64,000 nt of DNA from Rhodoplanes sp. Z2-YC6860 (GTDB taxonomy: Bacteria; Pseudomonadota; Alphaproteobacteria; Rhizobiales; Xanthobacteraceae). The notes beneath the pieces were generated by a model. It was not told the origin of the DNA and did not search any database. It saw nothing but the letters and a program-made list of their open reading frames with translations. Position numbers and translations under genes: made by a program. Positions 18,211-29,877 of this stretch are shown piece after piece. Positions within the stretch are counted from its first letter, which is position 1. Each line of letters starts with the position of its first letter. The stretch is from NCBI RefSeq assembly GCF_001579845.1, contig NZ_CP007440.1:5478029-5542028 (forward strand), written 5' to 3'.

Positions 18211-19356
18211 CTAAGCTTTCGGCTCGGCCAGCGCGAAATCGCGAAGGAGGCGTACTGCAAGCCGCACCAGCTCGGCCTGCGTGCGCGCACCGGTGCGTGC
18301 GAGCGCGGTGCGCAAATGGAAGCGCGCGGTGTGGATCGTGACGCCTTCGCGCTCCGCGTAGCTTTTGAGATCGTCGTCCGCGGCGAGCGCCGCAACGAGC
18401 CGCGCCGCGCCCCTGGGCAGGCGGAGTCCCTGCTCCAGCACGTCCGCCATCACTGCTGGCTGCGCTTCGGGATCATGGACCAGCACAATCGCCCCGCCGC
18501 TCGGCTCGCTACGCTCCCAATCCGACTGCGCCGACGACGGCGGCGCAGGCGCGACCAGCACCACGTAGTCCCGCGCGCCGCTCGTGCGTTGCATCGCGAC
18601 GATGCCTCCGGTGCCGCCGCCTGCGACATCGGCAAGCAGCGCATCGATGCGCCGCCGCGCCTCGATGTTGGCGGGCAGCGGCCGGCCGCTGCGGTCCAAC
18701 ATGAAGCCGTCGCCGCGCTGCGCGATCGCCTGCATGGCGGTGTTGACGAACAGCGCCGCGCCTTTGTCGCCGAGCAGCACGATACCGGCGCGCAGCCGGT
18801 CCACGGTGGCCTGCAGACCGAGACTCCTGGCATCGACCTTGAAGAACGCGCGGCGCAACTGCACGGCGCGCGTGATGTGCAGCATCAGCCGTTCCATGTG
18901 CGCGATGTCATCGTCGTCGAACGCGTCGCGCTCCGCATTCCGCATCACGCCGACGATCGCCAGATGGCCCTGGTCGGAATAAAGGTTGCCGGCGAGAGTC
19001 TCCACCATGCCGTTGGCCAGAAAGAATTCATTGTAGAAGCGGCCGTTCCGACGCTCCTCTTCCGTGAACATGCGATTGGTGGTGCTGGCCGAGCCAATCG
19101 GCAGGCGTGCAATAGCCGCCGGAGCCGGGTCGATATCCGCGTATTTTTCCAGATAGAGCTGCAGGTTCTCCTTCAGCCATCCCGAGGTGGCGTTGAAGGT
19201 CGCGGTCGGATCCTGCGAGTCCACCGACACCAGAACGGCGCCCCGGCAGCCAAATATGTCCTGGAGGAGTTGAAGGGCGCGATCGAGCTCTTCGCTGTCG
19301 GTCACGCCTCGATAGAGCGCATCCAAAAAGCGCTCTTCAATTTCATTCACGGTCAC
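18211..19356 (-). CDS. LuxR-family HTH transcriptional regulator
   Basis: 381-residue regulator with a C-terminal LuxR-type helix-turn-helix (about residues 315-375: LPRGAARLVAALAADDDLK, then SYAEREGVTIHTARFHLRTA and LARTGARTQAELVRLAVRLL). The N-terminal 300 residues have no domain I can name; parts resemble PAS-like sensor segments of large stand-alone LuxR proteins. The start is a GTG with only a weak ribosome-binding site, and a nearby GTG two codons on is equally possible. It diverges from the autotransporter gene with about 100 bases between, so it may control it; this is positional inference. Confidence 0.85.
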   Translation of the reverse strand: MTVNEIEERFLDALYRGVTDSEELDRALQLLQDIFGCRGAVLVSVDSQDPTATFNATSGWLKENLQLYLEKYADIDPAPAAIARLPIGSASTTNRMFTEEERRNGRFYNEFFLANGMVETLAGNLYSDQGHLAIVGVMRNAERDAFDDDDIAHMERLMLHITRAVQLRRAFFKVDARSLGLQATVDRLRAGIVLLGDKGAALFVNTAMQAIAQRGDGFMLDRSGRPLPANIEARRRIDALLADVAGGGTGGIVAMQRTSGARDYVVLVAPAPPSSAQSDWERSEPSGGAIVLVHDPEAQPAVMADVLEQGLRLPRGAARLVAALAADDDLKSYAEREGVTIHTARFHLRTALARTGARTQAELVRLAVRLLRDFALAEPKA

Positions 19357-19461
19357 AGCTCGCCCAAACTGTGGAAACCCGGGTCATGGCATAGCATTAA
19401 ATGCGGCACCCTACTCAATTGAATAGCATGGCCACCCTGCGGATTTGGCACGCTCCCCCCA

Positions 19462-22400
19462 TTGCAAGTGGGAATGGGTGCTGGGGTGACGGGCGACATC
19501 GGGGGAAGACGGGGGTCGGGCAAGCCCGGCTCACGCAATCGGCTGTACAATTTATTGCTGACTTCGGCGGCAGTTCTGGGCTGCACGCCGGCCAGCGCTG
19601 CCGACTGGCTCGGTGGCACGTCAGCCAACTGGTTCACGCCAGGCAACTGGAATCCGGCCGCGGTCCCCGGATCGGGCACCGACGTCACCATCAACAACGG
19701 CGCAACACCAAACCCGGCCGACATCACGGCGACGGGAGCACAAGCGCGTAACGTCACGCTCGGCTCGGCCGCGGGCCAGACCGGCACGCTGAATGTCACC
19801 GGCGGTGGCCTGACGATCGGCTCGACGCTGACCGTCGGCGATTTTGGCACCGGCACGGTCAATATCTCTTCCGGCGGCACCGTCAACACAGGCAGCGCCT
19901 ATGTGGCCGTCGATCCGGGCGGGTCCGGCACGATCACGGTGTCCGGCACGGGGTCAAAGTTGACCGCTTCTGGCACCTACATCGGGATGGACGCCAACGC
20001 GATCGGTCAGGTGACGGTGCAGAATGGTGCAAGCCTCGCGAGCACCACAACGGTGATCGGTTATTTCACCGGCACCTCCAACGGAACATTGACCGTTTCG
20101 GGCTCGACGTTCACGAACACCGGATCGTTCACGATCGGCGAACGCGGCACGGGCACGTTCAATCTCAACAACGGCTCGACCGCAACATCCGGGACCACGT
20201 CCATCGGTTCGACCAATGCAAGCGGCAGCGGCACCGCCAACATCTCCGGCAGTGGCACGACCTGGACCACCAGCAACGTGAATCTCGGGACGAGCGGCGC
20301 CGGCTCGCTGACGATCTCCGACGGCGCCCACGTCACCTCGAACCGCTCGCTCGGCGTCATCCCAGTGGTGTCGATCGGTGGCAACGCCACCGTGACCGGC
20401 AGCGGTTCGCAATGGCTGATCGACGGCAGCCAGGGCGTCGGCGGCCCTACGGGCACGCTCGGCATCGGCAAGGCGAACAGCACGAGCTCTCTCACCGTCT
20501 CCGCCGGCGGCACCTTGAGGATCAACAACAACGCGACCGGGACCGACGGCAGTTCCTCGGATGTTCGCATCGGGGTGGCGAGTGGCTCGACCGGCAACGT
20601 CACGGTCACCGGCGCGAACTCGACGATGACGACGCCTTACAATGTGCATGTTGGTTACGCCACGAACTCGACCGGCAATGTGACGGTCAGCAACGGCGGC
20701 GCACTCAACACCGGCTTCACCATCCTCGGCGGCGGCACCGGCGCGACCGGCAACGTGACCGTCACGGGCGCCGGCTCGACCTGGACGATCGCGGATACTC
20801 CCAATGCCATCGTCGGCCAGGCCCAGGGTCTCTCCATCGCGCTGGGCTCGAGCACCAGCAAGGGCACGTTGACCATTGCCGACGGCGGCACCGTCAACGT
20901 GAACTCGACCGGACGCTTCGTCAAACTTGGCAGCCTTTCTGGCAGCCAGGCCACCCTCAACATCGGCGCGGCGGCGGCAAGTCCCGCTGCGGGAGCCGGC
21001 ACGCTCAATGCCGACGCGGTCGTGTTCGTGGACGGCGCGACCAGCACCATCAATTTCAACCACACGTCCAGCAACTACATCTTCGCGGCCAGCATCTCGG
21101 GCAACGGTCCTGGCGCGGTGAATTTCCTCGCCGGCACCACGATCCTGACCGGCAACAATACCTATACCGGGACGACGACGATCTCCGCCGGAGCCACAGC
21201 GCAGCTCGGCAATGGCGGCAACGCCGGCGGCAGCAACGGCCTCGTCTCCGGCAACATCAGCAACAACGGCGCCTTGATCTTCAACGTCGGATCAGTCCTT
21301 CCGACCTACGGAGGTGTGATTTCCGGCAACGGCACGGTCGAGCAACGCGGTTCCTCCACGTTGATCTTGACCGGCACCAACACCTATTCGGGACTGACGA
21401 CGATCTCGGCCGGCACGCTGCAGATCGGCAACGGCGGCACCACCGGCTCGATCGCGGGCGACGTGCTCAACAATTCTGCGATCACCTTCAATCGCTCCAA
21501 CAATTTCAGCTTCAACAAGGTCATTTCCGGCACCGGTTCGCTCAACAAGAGCGGCACCGGCGTCATGACGCTCAACGGCGTTGCCACTTACACCGGCGGA
21601 ACGTCAGTGCAGCAAGGCACGCTGCGGCTCGGTGGCAGCGACCGGCTGGCAGCGACCGGCAGCTTGTTCTTGTTCTCGACGGGAACGTTCGATCTTAACG
21701 GCTTCAATCAGACGGTCAGCGATCTTTCCGGCCCCGGCACGGTCGCGGCCGGCACTGGAACCTTCACGGCAGGCGGGACCAACAACCGCACCTTTGCGGG
21801 CACGCTCACGGGCAGCGGCGCCTTCGTCAAACAGGGCTCGGGCTCACTCAGCCTGACCGGCACCACCTCGGCCTATGCCGGCACCACCACGGTCGCCGCC
21901 GGCACGCTGCTGGTGAACAGCAATCTTTCCGGCAGTGCGGTGACGGTCAACGCCGGCGCGACGCTGGGCGGCAACGGCACGACCGGCGCCACGACCATCA
22001 ACGGCAACATCGCGCCAGGCAATTCGATCGACACGATCCACATCGTCGGGCCCTACATCCAGGCGTCCGGGTCGCGCTACACGGTCGAGATCAACAACGC
22101 CGGCCAGAGCGACCTCATCGCGGTGAATGGCGCGGCGACGATCCAGTCGGGCACGACGGTCGCGGTGGTCGGCACGCCGGGCCTCTACACCCTCAACCAG
22201 CGCTACACGATCCTGACCGCGACCGGCGGCGTCACGGGACAATACACGACGCTGACCGACAACCTGCCCTTCGTCGACTTCATGCTCGGCTCGGACGCCA
22301 ACAGCATCTTCTTCGATGTCCTCCGCAACACCGTGTCGTTCGACCGGATCGCGCAGACGCCCAACCAGCAGGCCGCGGCGGGCGGCGCGCAGTCCCTTGG

Positions 22401-23604
22401 CACGGGCAACAGAATTTTCGACACCGTCTTGGCGCTCGATGCACCGAACGCGCGGCGCGCCTTCGATCTCCTGTCGGGCGATATCCACGCCAGTGTCAGC
22501 GGCACCATCCTTGAGGACAGCCGCTTCATCCGCGATGCCGTCACCGGCCGTTTGCGGCAGGGGATCGGCGGCACCGCCTCGATCTTCGCGCCGCAGTTGG
22601 CCACGCTGAACTTCGGCGAGGACGATAGCGATGCCGGTACGGACGTCGCCGGGCTGATGTTCGAGGGCGACGCCATGTCCTATGCGTCGGGCAAGCGCAA
22701 GCGCGTGCGGGACACCATGGACCGCGCGTTGCCGCTGAAGGCTGCGCCGGTGACGCGCGGGCCGATCTACACCGCCTGGGGCCAGGCTTTCGGCAACTTC
22801 GGCCGCACCGACGGCGACGGCAATGCGGCAGCACTCCATCGCACCACCGGCGGCTTCATCACCGGCATGGACGTCACCACGCGCGGCAGCATCGGCGACG
22901 TGTGGCGTGCGGGCTTGGCGGTCGGCTTCCAGCACACCTCGGTCGATGTCAGCGACCGCAGTTCGTCGGGCGGCATCGAGACGTATTACCTCGCGGCCTA
23001 TGGCGGCCGGCAGATCGGTGCGCTGGGACTTCGCGCCGGCGCGTCCTACGGCTGGCACGATGTGAGCACCAACCGCAGCATCGTGGTGCCAGGCTTCACC
23101 GACACGACGAAGGGCCGCTACAACGCCAACACCGCGCAGGTGTTCGGCGAAGTGGGCTACGGCATGCAGTGGCGGCAGTTCGCGATCGAACCGTTCGCAG
23201 GCATCGCCTACGTCAACCTTCACACCGACAACTTCGTCGAGGGCGGCGGCGCGGCGGCACTCGCGGGCGCAGGCGGCACCACGGACACGACCTATTCGAC
23301 GATCGGGCTCCGCGCTGCGGCGCCCCTGCCCTGGCGCGATTTCGCAGGCCTCGTCGCCAAGGGCTCGATCGGCTGGCGGCACAACCTCGGCACCAGTGTG
23401 CCGACCGCGCAGTTGAGCTTCGCGTCAGGCGGCACGCCATTCGTCGTCGCCGGCGTACCGATCGCACGTGATGCTGCAGCGGTGGAGTTCGGTCTCGAAG
23501 GCCAGGCCTGGCGCAACGCCACACTCGGCATCGCCTACACCGGCCAGATTGCAAGCAGCGCCGACGATCACGGCGTCAAAGCGAACTTCGTGCAGAAGTT
23601 CTGA
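19462..23604 (+). CDS. Autotransporter with passenger beta-helix repeats and C-terminal barrel
   Basis: Type V secreted surface protein of 1380 residues. After a hydrophobic leader ending near PASA-ADW, the passenger holds many Gly/Thr/Ser-rich repeats. The first set has the pattern VTVTGAxSTxT..VHVGY.TNSTGNV. From about residue 555 to 850 there are four autotransporter-associated repeats such as ILTGTNTYSGLTTISAGTLQ. The C-terminal about 280 residues form the translocator barrel and end in FVQKF, the terminal Phe expected for outer-membrane insertion. The start is uncertain: the frame opens at a TTG (19462) and the first ATG is at 19474, neither with a good ribosome-binding site. Function in adhesion is likely but not shown. 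Confidence 0.9.
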   Translation: MQVGMGAGVTGDIGGRRGSGKPGSRNRLYNLLLTSAAVLGCTPASAADWLGGTSANWFTPGNWNPAAVPGSGTDVTINNGATPNPADITATGAQARNVTLGSAAGQTGTLNVTGGGLTIGSTLTVGDFGTGTVNISSGGTVNTGSAYVAVDPGGSGTITVSGTGSKLTASGTYIGMDANAIGQVTVQNGASLASTTTVIGYFTGTSNGTLTVSGSTFTNTGSFTIGERGTGTFNLNNGSTATSGTTSIGSTNASGSGTANISGSGTTWTTSNVNLGTSGAGSLTISDGAHVTSNRSLGVIPVVSIGGNATVTGSGSQWLIDGSQGVGGPTGTLGIGKANSTSSLTVSAGGTLRINNNATGTDGSSSDVRIGVASGSTGNVTVTGANSTMTTPYNVHVGYATNSTGNVTVSNGGALNTGFTILGGGTGATGNVTVTGAGSTWTIADTPNAIVGQAQGLSIALGSSTSKGTLTIADGGTVNVNSTGRFVKLGSLSGSQATLNIGAAAASPAAGAGTLNADAVVFVDGATSTINFNHTSSNYIFAASISGNGPGAVNFLAGTTILTGNNTYTGTTTISAGATAQLGNGGNAGGSNGLVSGNISNNGALIFNVGSVLPTYGGVISGNGTVEQRGSSTLILTGTNTYSGLTTISAGTLQIGNGGTTGSIAGDVLNNSAITFNRSNNFSFNKVISGTGSLNKSGTGVMTLNGVATYTGGTSVQQGTLRLGGSDRLAATGSLFLFSTGTFDLNGFNQTVSDLSGPGTVAAGTGTFTAGGTNNRTFAGTLTGSGAFVKQGSGSLSLTGTTSAYAGTTTVAAGTLLVNSNLSGSAVTVNAGATLGGNGTTGATTINGNIAPGNSIDTIHIVGPYIQASGSRYTVEINNAGQSDLIAVNGAATIQSGTTVAVVGTPGLYTLNQRYTILTATGGVTGQYTTLTDNLPFVDFMLGSDANSIFFDVLRNTVSFDRIAQTPNQQAAAGGAQSLGTGNRIFDTVLALDAPNARRAFDLLSGDIHASVSGTILEDSRFIRDAVTGRLRQGIGGTASIFAPQLATLNFGEDDSDAGTDVAGLMFEGDAMSYASGKRKRVRDTMDRALPLKAAPVTRGPIYTAWGQAFGNFGRTDGDGNAAALHRTTGGFITGMDVTTRGSIGDVWRAGLAVGFQHTSVDVSDRSSSGGIETYYLAAYGGRQIGALGLRAGASYGWHDVSTNRSIVVPGFTDTTKGRYNANTAQVFGEVGYGMQWRQFAIEPFAGIAYVNLHTDNFVEGGGAAALAGAGGTTDTTYSTIGLRAAAPLPWRDFAGLVAKGSIGWRHNLGTSVPTAQLSFASGGTPFVVAGVPIARDAAAVEFGLEGQAWRNATLGIAYTGQIASSADDHGVKANFVQKF

Positions 23605-23606
23605 GG

Positions 23607-23656
23607 GCATGATCCCGAAAAGTGTGAAGCGGCTTTCGGAAAAGATCATGCCCCAA
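23607..23656. repeat. Dispersed palindromic repeat, GATCCCGAAAAGTG family, copy 2
   Basis: GCATGATCCCGAAAAGTGTG and the complementary right arm (TTTCGGAAAAGATCATGC) flank a short centre, directly after the autotransporter stop. Same family as 6159-6201. Confidence 0.7.
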
Positions 23657-23889
23657 CAAGAGAAGGTGCGACGGTCCCAGCGACCGGCTCGACATCGTTG
23701 AATCGCTGAAAACGAATCACTTGTGCTCGTGATGCACCGCAGCACGCGCGCAAAACGCAGGCACAAGTCTCTGACACAGGCCAATATTGTGCCTGTCCTT
23801 GAAGCAATTGCCTGTTTTTAGTAGCCCTCACCCCTGCGAATTGTGGCGTGGCGTCCAACGCGATTGCGATCGCAAAAGGGGAAACGCTG

Positions 23890-24126
23890 ATGACCGCTAT
23901 TCAAACGCTCAAAACATGGATCGGTGCGTTGACGGACGTAGGCCTGATGTTGCTTGCGTTGGGAATCGTGTGCGCGCTGCTGGTGGGCGGCCAGAACATT
24001 CCGTTCTTTGGCAACGTCTCCGGCAACATCATGACGTTCGTGAAGGAGCTTGGAGCGAACGGGCTCGTCGGCCTGATCGCGCTGGGCTTCATCCTGTACC
24101 TGTTTTCCCATCGTCAGATGGCGTGA
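23890..24126 (+). CDS. Small two-helix membrane protein (paralogue A)
   Basis: 78-residue protein with two predicted membrane helices (about 17-36 and 57-72) separated by a short loop with FFGNVSGNIMTFVKE. ATG at 23890 is preferred because AAAAGGGG lies about eight bases upstream. No domain is recognised. It has exactly the length and layout of the next gene: both show an F-x-N-V/I-x-x-F-x pattern in the loop and a (G/S)LVG(L/F) start to helix two, so the two look like a tandem duplication. Function unknown. Confidence 0.7.
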   Translation: MTAIQTLKTWIGALTDVGLMLLALGIVCALLVGGQNIPFFGNVSGNIMTFVKELGANGLVGLIALGFILYLFSHRQMA

Positions 24127-24167
24127 CGCGCGGACACTCCGCGACCGTCATGACCTGAAGCGAGCCC

Positions 24168-24191
24168 GGTGGGGAGCGCAAGCTCCCCACC
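24168..24191. other. Perfect hairpin with GCAA tetraloop between the two small membrane genes
   Basis: GGTGGGGAGC and its exact complement enclose GCAA. No T-run follows. It sits just before the ribosome-binding site of the second gene, so it could stabilise mRNA ends or attenuate. Confidence 0.55.
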
Positions 24192-24217
24192 CCAAAACAT
24201 TGGGGGGACGCGGGACG

Positions 24218-24454
24218 ATGATGGAGCTGCTCGAAAGAACCCGGCGGTTTTTGTGGCTGTTCGTCGAACTGGGATTCCTGACGATCCTGTCGGTGATCCT
24301 GATCTACCTGATCCTCGGCGACAGCTCCGGCGTGTTCGTCAAATCGGTGGCCGACAATGTCGTGAATTTCGCAGGCGCTGTGCCGACGCCGAGCCTGGTC
24401 GGCTTCGCCGTGATCGTCGCGATCATCTATCTGGTGATGCAGCGGCTGCGCTGA
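24218..24454 (+). CDS. Small two-helix membrane protein (paralogue B)
   Basis: 78 residues with two predicted helices (about 12-34 and 57-74). ATG at 24218 follows GGGGGGACGCGGGACG; an upstream in-frame ATG at 24200 is less well placed. Same length and topology as the preceding gene, with matching loop residues (VFVKSVADNVVNFAG against FFGNVSGNIMTFVKE). No recognised domain. The pair lies between the autotransporter and grxD and may be a two-component membrane assembly, which is conjecture. Confidence 0.7.
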   Translation: MMELLERTRRFLWLFVELGFLTILSVILIYLILGDSSGVFVKSVADNVVNFAGAVPTPSLVGFAVIVAIIYLVMQRLR

Positions 24455-24475
24455 AAGGCTCGCCGCGCTCTCGCG

Positions 24476-24592
24476 CCGTCATCCTGAGGTGCGAGCGAGC
24501 GAAGCGAGCGAGCCTCGAAGGATGCGGCCCCGAAATCCCGGGCCGTCGCCCTTCGAGGCTCGCCCTGCGGGCGAGCGCCTCAGGGTGACGGG
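24476..24592. repeat. REP-like long palindromic repeat (CCGTCATCCTGAGG family), copy 1
   Basis: Begins CCGTCATCCTGAGG and ends CCTCAGGGTGACGG, with internal GAGCCTCGAAGGATG...CCTTCGAGGCTCG arms, so the whole unit can fold on itself. Other copies or halves: 31644-31788, 34171-34213, 34265-34314, 51493-51587, 53902-54006. Confidence 0.8.
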
Positions 24593-24609
24593 GATAGATT
24601 GCCGCCCGA

Positions 24610-24948
24610 TCAGGCCGGCGCGGTGTCCTTCACCTGCAGGCCCTTTTCCTTCATCAGCGATTGCAACTCGCCCGCCTGGAACATCTCGCGGATGATGTCG
24701 CAGCCGCCGACGAACTCGCCCTTCACATAGAGCTGCGGGATGGTCGGCCAGTTCGAGAAGACCTTGATGCCGTTGCGGAGCTCTTCGTTCTCCAGAACGT
24801 TGAGGCCTTTGTAGCTCACGCCGAGATAGTCGAGAATCTGCACGACCTGTCCCGAGAAACCGCACATCGGGAACTGCGGCGTGCCCTTCATGAACAGCAC
24901 AACGTCGTTGCTTTTGACTTCGTTGTCGATGAATTGCTCGATGGCCAT
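24610..24948 (-). CDS. grxD: Monothiol glutaredoxin (Grx4 type)
   Basis: CGFS-type glutaredoxin that carries and delivers 2Fe-2S clusters, working with BolA. The single active Cys lies in [37 protein letters not shown] contains the cis-Pro and glutathione-binding region. ATG at 24948 (112 residues) is chosen for the AAGGA seven bases upstream and the normal family length. It directly follows bolA in the same direction, the classic bolA-grxD partner arrangement. Confidence 0.95.
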   Translation of the reverse strand: MAIEQFIDNEVKSNDVVLFMKGTPQFPMCGFSGQVVQILDYLGVSYKGLNVLENEELRNGIKVFSNWPTIPQLYVKGEFVGGCDIIREMFQAGELQSLMKEKGLQVKDTAPA

Positions 24949-24996
24949 TGGCTTTTCCTTTTCGCGCACCTGCCGTGCGCTCTGCTGACCCGAAAA

Positions 24997-25233
24997 CTAC
25001 CTCTCCGGCAGGCCGGTCTGCAAGGCGAGCGCATGCAGCGCACCACCCATCTGGCCCTTCAGAGCGTCGTATACAAGCTTGTGCTGCTGCACGCGTGACT
25101 TGCCGCGGAATGATTCGGCGAGCACGGTTGCGGCATAGTGATCGCCATCCCCGGCGAGGTCCCGAATCGTCACCTCGGCGTCCGGAATGCCCGCCTTAAT
25201 CAATTTTTCGATGTCGCCTGCGTTCATTGGCAT
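24997..25233 (-). CDS. BolA-family protein
   Basis: Small BolA/IbaG-type protein that pairs with CGFS glutaredoxins in iron-sulfur cluster handling. MNAGDIEKLIKAGIPDAEV at the start and the SFRGKSRVQQHKLVYDALKG segment with its conserved His near the end define the family. Two adjacent ATGs at 25233 and 25227 are possible; AGGA lies ten bases before the first. The next gene on this strand is grxD, 48 bases downstream. Confidence 0.92.
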   Translation of the reverse strand: MPMNAGDIEKLIKAGIPDAEVTIRDLAGDGDHYAATVLAESFRGKSRVQQHKLVYDALKGQMGGALHALALQTGLPER

Positions 25234-25418
25234 GAAATGAGGGTCCTGACGGCGCGCCACCTTCCCGCGCCTGATTCACCCGAAGATTATGCCAAATTCA
25301 GGCCAGCAGGGCTTGCGAATATTCCAAAAATCCCCCGCTGTGCCGTATTGGCATCCTATCTGCATGGCATTGCGCAGGACGGGCCTTTTTCGAGGCCCGC
25401 CAACACAGGACTGTGACC

Positions 25419-25493
25419 ATGCTCGACACCGCCCTGCTCATCGCCTCGGCCCTGAGCGTTGCCCTGATGGTGGCCTTTTCCGAATTGCCTTAA
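25419..25493 (+). CDS. Possible 24-residue hydrophobic micropeptide
   Basis: ATG at 25419, nine bases after AGGA, opens a frame coding for MLDTALLIASALSVALMVAF plus four residues before TAA. The product would be a single short membrane helix. It lies between bolA and purL, both on the other strand. A GGGCCT/AGGCCC hairpin precedes it. Supported only by the ribosome-binding site and hydrophobic pattern. Confidence 0.3.
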   Translation: MLDTALLIASALSVALMVAFSELP

Positions 25494-25520
25494 CCAGGCC
25501 GACCGCGCGTTACCGGAGCG

Positions 25521-27731
<2,211 letters not shown>

Positions 27732-27814
27732 GGGGCGATATGTAACGTGGCGGATGCTGAATTACACCCGCCGGGGTCCCTGCATCCACGCCTATTATTG
27801 GGCGAGGCGTGCCG

Positions 27815-28783
27815 TCACTTGTCCCGGCCGAGGAAGAACATGCCGGCGTAGATCTTGCGGCGGGTGCCTTCGTTCAGCCGGGCGATTGCCTGATAAAGCT
27901 TCTCGATCATCAGGCAGGGTTTGCCGGGGCCGTCGCCGCCCTTGGTGAGGAAACTCCCCGAGCGGACGTCGTCGAACTTCAAGCCGTCGCGATTGAGGCT
28001 CGTCTCGAAGGAGGTGAGTTCATCATTGGTCAGGGGATCGATCGGCTTGCTGTTCTGCAGGCCCTCGACGATCGCCTGGAACCGATAAAGCGTGCCGAGC
28101 CGCATCATCCGGCGGACGCTGTCCGGCGGCGGACCGTCGGCCGGCGTCTCGTCCTTGCCGAGCACCTTCAGGCAGAACGGCGCGCCTTCGGTGCCGAGCG
28201 CGTGGAACAGGCTGACCTCGTTCTCGGCAAGGCGGTCGATCATCGGCGTGCTGGCGCCGGCGGCGTAGCGGAGCTTGTTCCGCATGATCTCCTGGAAGCG
28301 CCCGAACAGCTCCTGACCGAACTGCTGATCGGAGACGCCCTCGTTGCGCCGCTCCACCGCCATCGCGATCAGCTGCTTGTAGTCGTCGGCGAAATTCTTT
28401 TTGAGAATGACTTGAAGATCGGCGTGATCAGAGCGCGCGATCTCGGCCTCGATGCTTTCGGGCGTGGCCTTGCCGGGCGGCACGGGCGCGGCGGGCTGCG
28501 GCGCAGGCTGGGACGACGCAGCCGACTGGGGCGCGGCCGGCTGGGACGGCGCGGTCGGCTGGGAAGCATCTGGCGGTTGCGCCGGCGGCTGTGCGGCCGG
28601 TTGAGATGACGTCCCGCCGCCAGCGGCTGGTGCGCCACCGCCCACATTGGCGGCGGTGGTGCGCGACGGCGGCTGTTGCACCACCGCCGTGTCGTTCGAG
28701 CGCGAGCCGAACGCGAAGTAGAAGCCGCCGAACGCGACAACGATGAGCGCAACCGCTGCACCAAGAAGGATGCGGAAATCCAT
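27815..28783 (-). CDS. Hypothetical membrane-anchored protein between purQ and purL
   Basis: 322 residues starting MDFRILLGAAVALIVVAFGG: a single N-terminal membrane helix, then a low-complexity Pro/Ala/Gln-rich linker (about 40-115), then a mostly helical C-terminal domain with no family I recognise. The frame stays open upstream across purQ, but that part is a shadow, so the ATG at 28783 is used. The protein probably faces the periplasm from an inner-membrane anchor. Its position inside the purine operon is likely incidental to purine synthesis. Confidence 0.75.
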   Translation of the reverse strand: MDFRILLGAAVALIVVAFGGFYFAFGSRSNDTAVVQQPPSRTTAANVGGGAPAAGGGTSSQPAAQPPAQPPDASQPTAPSQPAAPQSAASSQPAPQPAAPVPPGKATPESIEAEIARSDHADLQVILKKNFADDYKQLIAMAVERRNEGVSDQQFGQELFGRFQEIMRNKLRYAAGASTPMIDRLAENEVSLFHALGTEGAPFCLKVLGKDETPADGPPPDSVRRMMRLGTLYRFQAIVEGLQNSKPIDPLTNDELTSFETSLNRDGLKFDDVRSGSFLTKGGDGPGKPCLMIEKLYQAIARLNEGTRRKIYAGMFFLGRDK

Positions 28784-28827
28784 GACCGAACTCGGATACC
28801 CCCTACGCCCCGGCAAGACTAGGCGTT

Positions 28828-29529
28828 TCAGGCCACCTTCGCAAAATGCTGTGTCAGGCCGGCAAACAAGCCGCGTCCGTCGGTCGGGCCGATGGCGCTT
28901 TCGACGTGGTTTTCCGGATGCGGCATCAGACCCAGCACGTTGCCCCGGTCGTTCAGGATGCCGGCAATGGCGTTGATGGCGCCGTTGACGTTGAAACGCG
29001 GATCGAGCTTGCCGTCGGGCCCGGTGTAGCGGAACGCGATACGGCCCTCGCCCTCCAGCCGTTCGAGTGTCTCGGAGTCGGCCGTGTAGTTGCCCTCGCC
29101 GTGGGCCACCGGCACGCGGATCACCTGGCCGGCATTGTAGCCACGGGTGAACGGGGTGTCGGAGCGCTCGACCTGGAGGTAGACGTCCTTGCAGATGAAG
29201 CGCAGCTGCGCGTTGCGCATCAGGATGCCGGGCAGCAGCCCGGACTCGCAGAGAATCTGGAAGCCGTTGCAGACGCCAAGCACCAGCCCGCCACGCGCCG
29301 CATGCGCCCGCACCGCGTCCATGATCGGCGCCCGCGCCGCGATCGCGCCACAACGCAGATAGTCGCCGTAGGAGAAGCCGCCCGGCACGACCACGAGATC
29401 GGTGCCTGCAGGCAGTTCATGCTCGGCGTGCCAGACCATCGCAGGCTCGGTGCCCGACACAAGCCGGATGGTGCGCGCCATGTCGCGCTCGCGGTTGATG
29501 CCAGGAAAGACCAGGACTGCGGATTTCAT
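28828..29529 (-). CDS. purQ: Phosphoribosylformylglycinamidine synthase, PurQ subunit
   Basis: Class I glutamine amidotransferase that supplies ammonia to PurL, 233 residues. The nucleophilic Cys is in [19 protein letters not shown], and the catalytic His-Glu in [10 protein letters not shown] near the C-terminus. [11 protein letters not shown] at the N-terminus is family-typical. Only 12 bases separate it from purS upstream. Confidence 0.97.
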   Translation of the reverse strand: MKSAVLVFPGINRERDMARTIRLVSGTEPAMVWHAEHELPAGTDLVVVPGGFSYGDYLRCGAIAARAPIMDAVRAHAARGGLVLGVCNGFQILCESGLLPGILMRNAQLRFICKDVYLQVERSDTPFTRGYNAGQVIRVPVAHGEGNYTADSETLERLEGEGRIAFRYTGPDGKLDPRFNVNGAINAIAGILNDRGNVLGLMPHPENHVESAIGPTDGRGLFAGLTQHFAKVA

Positions 29530-29541
29530 CGTTGCACTCCG

Positions 29542-29784
29542 CTACCCCAGCACCTCGACGCGATAATTCTCGATCACGGTATTTGCGAGGAGTTTTTCGG
29601 CCGCGGCCTTCAGCGCGGCTTCGGCGGCGGTCCGGTCCGAGCCATCGACCTCGATGTCGAACACCTTGCCCTGGCGGACACTGGCGACGCCCGAAACCCC
29701 GAGCGATTTCAGGGCACCCTCAATCGCCTTGCCTTGGGGATCGAGAACGCCGGTTTTCAATGTGACGGTGACGCGCGCTTTCAT
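29542..29784 (-). CDS. purS: Phosphoribosylformylglycinamidine synthase, PurS subunit
   Basis: 80-residue bridging subunit of the PurS-PurQ-PurL complex. MKARVTVTLKTGVLDPQGKA and the GVSGVASVRQGKVFDIEVDG core are characteristic, as is the standard length. It is the first of the purS-purQ block; about 93 bases upstream lies the stop of an arylmalonate-decarboxylase-like gene on the same strand. Confidence 0.96.
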   Translation of the reverse strand: MKARVTVTLKTGVLDPQGKAIEGALKSLGVSGVASVRQGKVFDIEVDGSDRTAAEAALKAAAEKLLANTVIENYRVEVLG

Positions 29785-29877
29785 ATCCGCTTGAAATAAA
29801 GCGGATTCCTCCCCCCCGCAACCGCAGACCGCCGCGATCCCCGGTATTTCTAGGGCAATTCCAGGGCAGAACGTCCG

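Noticed and set aside
24200-24217. Upstream in-frame ATG of the second small membrane gene
   Set aside because: The ATG at 24218 has a better-placed purine-rich site and gives exactly the length of its paralogue.
28784-29353. Extension of the hypothetical gene at 27815-28783 upstream across purQ
   Set aside because: The added part is the shifted frame of purQ; the membrane-anchored start MDFRILLG is a better beginning.
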